Of a stretch of 6,706 nucleotides of DNA, positions 1 to 4,100 are shown in pieces (position 1 is the stretch's first letter; each line of letters begins with the position of its first letter). Origin of the DNA: SZAS-79 sp038319115 (GTDB lineage: Bacteria > Pseudomonadota > Gammaproteobacteria > Burkholderiales > SG8-39); the NCBI GenBank assembly GCA_038319115.1, contig JBBQCV010000197.1, forward strand, positions 1 to 6,706, given 5' to 3'. A program made the translations under genes and the position numbers. The notes beneath the pieces were generated by a model. It was not told the DNA's origin, did no database searches, and saw only the letters and a program-made list of their open reading frames with translations.

Positions 1-992
1 AGCCGCACCTTCTTCTTCAGTTCCACGCGCCCGAAGCATTCGAACGCCGCGCGGCGGATCTCGAGCGGGTCGTCGGTGGCGGCTTCCAGCGTACGGTCGC
101 GCGTAATGCGCTCGAAGTCGGAATAGCGCAGCTTGATCCCCACGGTCCGCGCCCGGTAGCCCTTGGCGCGCAGCTCGTCGGCCACGCGCTTGGCGAGCCT
201 TGCCAGCACGCGCGCAAGTTCCTGCCAGTCGCGCGTGTCCTCGTCGAAGGTGGTTTCGGCGCTGCGTGACTTGGGCTCGCGAAAGGTCACCACCGGCCGG
301 TCGTCGCGGCCGTTGGACGTCTCGTGCAGGTGGCGCGAGTACGACTCGCCGAAGGTCTCACGCAGTTTTTCCAGCGGCACGGCGGCGAGGTCGCCGATGG
401 TGCGGTAGCCCAGCGCCAGCAGCCTTTCCTCGGCCTTGGGCCCCACGCCCTGCAGCTTGCGCACGTCGAGAGGCCAGATGCGCGTCGGGATGTCCTCGAA
501 GCCCAGCAGCGTCAACCCGTCAGGCTTGTCGAGCTCCGAGCCGAGCTTGGCGAGCAGCTTGTTGGGCGCAATGGCGAGCGAACAGGTCATGCCGGTGGCG
601 CTATGGACGCGGGCCTTCAGCTCGCGGCCGATGGACGCCGAATCGCCCGGCAGGTCGGTCACATCGAGATAAGCCTCGTCGATGCCGCGGTCCTCGAACA
701 GCGGCGACAGGGCGCGCATCTGGTCCTTGAAGACCTGCGACCAGTGCTTGTACGAGGCGAAATCGGTGGGCAGGAATACCGCGTGCGGGCACAGCTTCAT
801 GGCCGTGCGCATCGGCATGGCGGAGCGGATGCCAAAAGCCCGCGCCTCGTAGGTTGCGGTCGACACCACCCCCCGGCTGTTGGGGTCGCCGCGCCCGCCG
901 ATGACCACCGGCTTGCCGCGCAGGTCCGGGCGGCGCAGCAGCTCGACCGACGCGAAAAACGCGTCCATGTCGAGGTGGACGACCCGCCTCAT
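1..992 (-). CDS. dinB: DNA polymerase IV (Y-family translesion polymerase), 3' end outside window
   Basis: 330 residues are visible. The Y-family polymerase copies past damaged template bases with low fidelity and no proofreading. Seen: the start MRRVVHLDMDAFFASVE matches the E. coli DinB start residue for residue in layout, with metal ligands D8 and D10 and steric-gate position F13. The palm motif GIDEAYLD places the other catalytic acidic residues at D105 and E106, within two positions of E. coli D103/E104. Further on are SLAIAPNKLLAKLGS (palm), a helix-hairpin-helix GVGPKAEERL at about 182-191, and a little-finger domain ending in RVELKKKVR at the window edge. E. coli DinB is 351 residues, so only the C-terminus, including the usual beta-clamp-binding tail, is missing. 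The frame is open and gap-free. ATG at 992 is preferred by family alignment; an in-frame GTG at 1004 would add only four residues. No Shine-Dalgarno sequence is evident. The gene diverges from uvrA across 192 bases. Confidence 0.96.
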   Translation of the reverse strand, partial: MRRVVHLDMDAFFASVELLRRPDLRGKPVVIGGRGDPNSRGVVSTATYEARAFGIRSAMPMRTAMKLCPHAVFLPTDFASYKHWSQVFKDQMRALSPLFEDRGIDEAYLDVTDLPGDSASIGRELKARVHSATGMTCSLAIAPNKLLAKLGSELDKPDGLTLLGFEDIPTRIWPLDVRKLQGVGPKAEERLLALGYRTIGDLAAVPLEKLRETFGESYSRHLHETSNGRDDRPVVTFREPKSRSAETTFDEDTRDWQELARVLARLAKRVADELRAKGYRARTVGIKLRYSDFERITRDRTLEAATDDPLEIRRAAFECFGRVELKKKVR

Positions 993-1105
993 CGGTTGCG
1001 GCACGCGGGAAACGACCGCCCTGCTCGGGGCCGCATCCCTGAGGGCGCGGCGCGCGGCACGTGGCGGCGCCAAGGCGCAATTAGTTGATCGGGCATTGTG
1101 GATTT

Positions 1106-1119
1106 GTAACGAAAGTTAC
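1106..1119. repeat. Short inverted repeat GTAAC-GAAA-GTTAC
   Basis: Two perfect 5-bp complementary arms flank a 4-base GAAA spacer in the AT-richer part of the intergenic gap. It lies four bases from a second, longer palindrome. It could be half of an operator or a small stem with a GNRA-type loop in a transcript reading towards uvrA. No U-tract follows, so it is not a terminator. Five-bp arms can arise by chance. Confidence 0.4.
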
Positions 1120-1123
1120 CAAA

Positions 1124-1137
1124 TATCGGCGCCGATA
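1124..1137. promoter_or_regulatory. Perfect 14-bp palindrome TATCGGCGCCGATA, candidate operator
   Basis: Every base from 1124 to 1137 pairs with its mirror, with no spacer; symmetry ends at A1123/G1138. It sits 131 bases upstream of the dinB start and 47 upstream of the uvrA start. An uninterrupted palindrome in a shared divergent control region is a plausible site for a dimeric regulator of either or both genes. It does not resemble the CTGT-N8-ACAG LexA box. The regulator is unknown. Confidence 0.4.
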
Positions 1138-1172
1138 GTGTCCCATTCCGCGCGGCCGGGGGCCTCGCCGGT

Positions 1173-1178
1173 TAAAAT
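1173..1178 (+). promoter_or_regulatory. TAAAAT hexamer just upstream of uvrA, possible -10 element of a leaderless transcript
   Basis: TAAAAT matches the TATAAT consensus at five of six positions and stands out in GC-rich surroundings. It ends six bases before the A of the uvrA ATG, the spacing expected if transcription starts at the initiation codon. No AGGAGG-like ribosome-binding site lies between 1165 and 1184, which fits leaderless initiation. No good -35 hexamer is visible at the matching distance. The first three bases, TAA, are also an in-frame stop, so the coding frame cannot begin upstream of 1176. Confidence 0.35.
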
Positions 1179-1184
1179 GGCGAC

Positions 1185-4100
1185 ATGCCGGATTCGCCTT
1201 CGGCCGGCGCCATCGTCATCCACGGCGCCCGGCAGAACAACCTCAAGAACCTCACCCTCAGCCTCCCCACCAACGAGCTCGTCGTCGTCACCGGCGTCTC
1301 GGGTTCGGGGAAGTCGTCGCTCGTCTTCGACACGCTGTATGCCGAGGGCCAGCGGCGCTACGTCGAGACCTTCTCGCCGTACGCGCGCCAGTTCCTCGAC
1401 CGCATGGACAAGCCGCAGGTCGACCGCATCGACGGCATCCCGCCGGCCATCGCCATCGACCAGACCAACCAGGTGCGCACCTCGCGCTCCACGGTCGGCA
1501 CGATGACCGAGCTGAACGACCATATCAAGCTGCTGTTCGCGCGCGCAGCGCAACTGTACTGTCGCGGCTGTGGCCAGCCGGTGCGGCGCGATTCGCCCGA
1601 ATCGATCTTCGCCGAAATGAAGGCACGCGCCGCCGCCCACGGCGCCACGGGCGACGCCCCCGCGGGCGAGCCGCGCCTGGCGATCACCTTCCCGGTCACG
1701 GTGCCGAAGAATTTCAGCGAAGCCGAAGTCACGCAAATGCTCGAGCAGCAGGGCTACACGCGCATCCATTCGCGCTCGAAGAACCACCTCGAAGTCGTGC
1801 AGGACCGTATCCGCATGGGCAGCGCCGAGAAGGCGCGCGTGTGCGAGGCGATCGAATCGGCCCTGCGCGTCGGCCAGGGCAAAGTCAACGTCTACGTCCT
1901 CGGCGACGACTCTGGCCCGACTTCTGCTTGGCGGTTTTCGTCGGGGCTGCACTGCCCGGACTGCGACATCCCTTACAGCGAACCGGTGCCGAGCCTGTTT
2001 TCGTTCAACTCTCCGATCGGCGCGTGCGAGACGTGCCGCGGGTTCGGGCGGGTGATCGGGGTGGACTTCGGGCTCATCGTCCCGGACGAGGCGAAGACGC
2101 TGCGTGAAGGCGCGGTGCGCCCGTGGCAGACGCCGAGCTTCAAGGAGTGCCAGGACGACCTCGCCAAGTACGCCAAGAAGCGCGGCGTGCCGCTCGACGT
2201 GCCGTGGCGCGAGATGAAGGAAGCGCACCGCCACTGGGTGCTCGAGGGCGAGCCCGAGTGGGTGAACTGGAAGAAATCCTGGCCCGGCATCTGGTACGGC
2301 GTGCGACGCTTCTTCAACTGGCTGGAGAGCAAGGCCTACAAGATGCACATCCGTGTGCTGCTCTCCAAGTACCGCGCCTACACGCCCTGCCCGACCTGCG
2401 AAGGCACGCGCCTCAAGCCCGACGCCCTGCTCTACAAGCTCGAGCCGGGACGGCGCTCGCTTCACGACCTCATGCTCATGCCCATCGACGGCCTGCGCGA
2501 TTTCGTCGACACCCTGCAACTGCCGGCGCCGCTGGACGAAGCCACCGACCTGCTGGTGACCGAGATCCGCTCGCGCCTGCGCTTCCTGTGCGCCGTTGGC
2601 CTGGGCTATCTCACGCTCGACCGCCAGTCGCGCACGCTGTCGGGGGGCGAAGTCCAGCGCATCAACCTGACCACGGCGCTGGGAACGTCGCTCGTCAACA
2701 CGCTGTTCGTGCTCGACGAGCCCTCCATCGGATTGCATCCGCGCGACATGGGCCGCGTGATCGACGTCATGAAGCGCCTGCGCGACGCGGGCAACTCGCT
2801 GGTGGTGGTCGAGCACGACCCGCAGATCATGTTCGAGGCCGACCGCATCATGGACATGGGCCCGGGGCCGGGGGAGCGCGGCGGCGAGATCGTGTTCTTC
2901 GGCACGCCCGACGAACTCAAGGCCTCCGGCACGCTTACCGCCGAGTACCTGTCGGGAAGAAAGCGCGCCGGCGTCGCCGCTTGGGGTGAAGGGCGCGGGC
3001 GCATGCTGCCCACCGCGCCGAGCCTCGAGCTGCTGGGCGCCACCGAGCACAACCTCAAGGACATCGACATCACCGTGCCGCTGCAGCGCCTGGTCTGCGT
3101 GACCGGCGTGTCGGGCTCGGGCAAGTCGACGCTCGTGCACGATGTCCTCTACGCGGCGTTGCGCAAGGCCAAGGGCAAGCCGACCGAGACCGCAGGCAAG
3201 CACCGCGAGCTGCGCGGCCACAAGCACGTGGCCGAAGTGGTGATGGTCGACCAGTCGCCCATCGGCAAGACCACGCGCTCCAACCCGGCGAGCTACGTCG
3301 GCGCGTGGGACGCGATCCGGTCCCTCTTCGCCACCTCGCCGACCGCCAAGGAGCGCGGCTACACGCCGGGCACCTTCAGCTTCAACTCGGGCAACGGGCG
3401 CTGTCCCACCTGCGGTGGCAACGGCTTCGAGCACGTCGAGATGCAGTTCCTCTCCGACGTCTACCTGCGCTGCCCGGACTGCGACGGCAAGCGTTTCCGC
3501 GCCGAGGTGCTCGAGGTCATGGTGCGCGGAAAGTCGATTGCGGATGTGCTCGAGCTCACCGTGTCAGAGGCGATCGGGTTCTTCCACCAGCACGCCGAAG
3601 TGCAGCGCGTGCTCAAGCCGCTGGCCGATGTGGGCCTGGAGTACCTGCGCCTGGGCCAGCCGGTGCCGACGCTCTCCGGCGGCGAAGCGCAGCGGCTCAA
3701 GCTAGCCGGCCACCTGGCCGAAAATGCACGCGGCAGCGAGCGGCAGCGCAACGCGCAGCGCTCCCTGTACGTGCCCGGCACGAGCAAGTTGTTCCTGTTC
3801 GACGAGCCCACCACGGGCCTGCACTTCGACGACGTGGCCAAGTTGCTGCGCGCCTTCCGCCAGTTGCTGGGCGCCGGCCATTCGATAGTGGTCATCGAGC
3901 ACAACCTCGACGTGATCGCGGCCTCCGACTGGATCATCGATCTCGGCCCCGAAGGCGGCGAGGCCGGTGGTTACCTCGTCGCGGCCGGCACGCCGGTGGA
4001 CATCGCGGCCAACCCGGCCTCGCATACGGGGGTCGCGCTCAAGGCCTACGAGGAGACTCTCGCAAAACCCGCCGTGGCAGTATTTGCCCGGGAGAGCCAA

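Larger units (their letters stand above)
993..1184. promoter_or_regulatory. Divergent dinB/uvrA intergenic region
   Basis: This gap separates the two divergent starts and should hold the promoters of both genes. The dinB-proximal half (about 993-1078) is as GC-rich as coding DNA and shows no convincing promoter hexamers. The stretch 1081-1137 is clearly AT-richer and is the likeliest promoter or operator zone. Towards dinB, a weak pair TTACAA/ACTAAT with about 18 bases between can be read on the minus strand. Towards uvrA, TTGTGG at 1096-1101 with AAATAT about 19 bases downstream is equally weak. None of these is close to consensus. Two inverted repeats and one TAAAAT hexamer are listed separately. 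Confidence 0.5.

Noticed and set aside
1067..1078. Inverted repeat GCGCC-AA-GGCGC upstream of dinB
   Set aside because: A two-base loop is too short for a stable stem, and such GC-only repeats are expected by chance in this composition.
324..1088. A 254-codon plus-strand frame across dinB
   Set aside because: It is antisense to a clearly recognisable dinB frame with conserved catalytic residues; its composition is typical of a shadow frame.
1177..1179. ATG at 1177 as the uvrA start
   Set aside because: It is in a different frame from the UvrA protein; the in-frame ATG is at 1185.
993..1184. A LexA (SOS) box between dinB and uvrA
   Set aside because: No CTGT-N8-ACAG-like sequence was found on reading both strands of the gap. 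A divergent LexA motif used by another lineage cannot be excluded.
1116..3434. A 772-codon open frame on the minus strand opposite uvrA
   Set aside because: It mirrors a conserved UvrA coding frame in GC-rich DNA, where antisense frames stay open because stop codons are rare. Its translation is a low-complexity Arg/Ala/His/Val-rich sequence with no recognisable domain.
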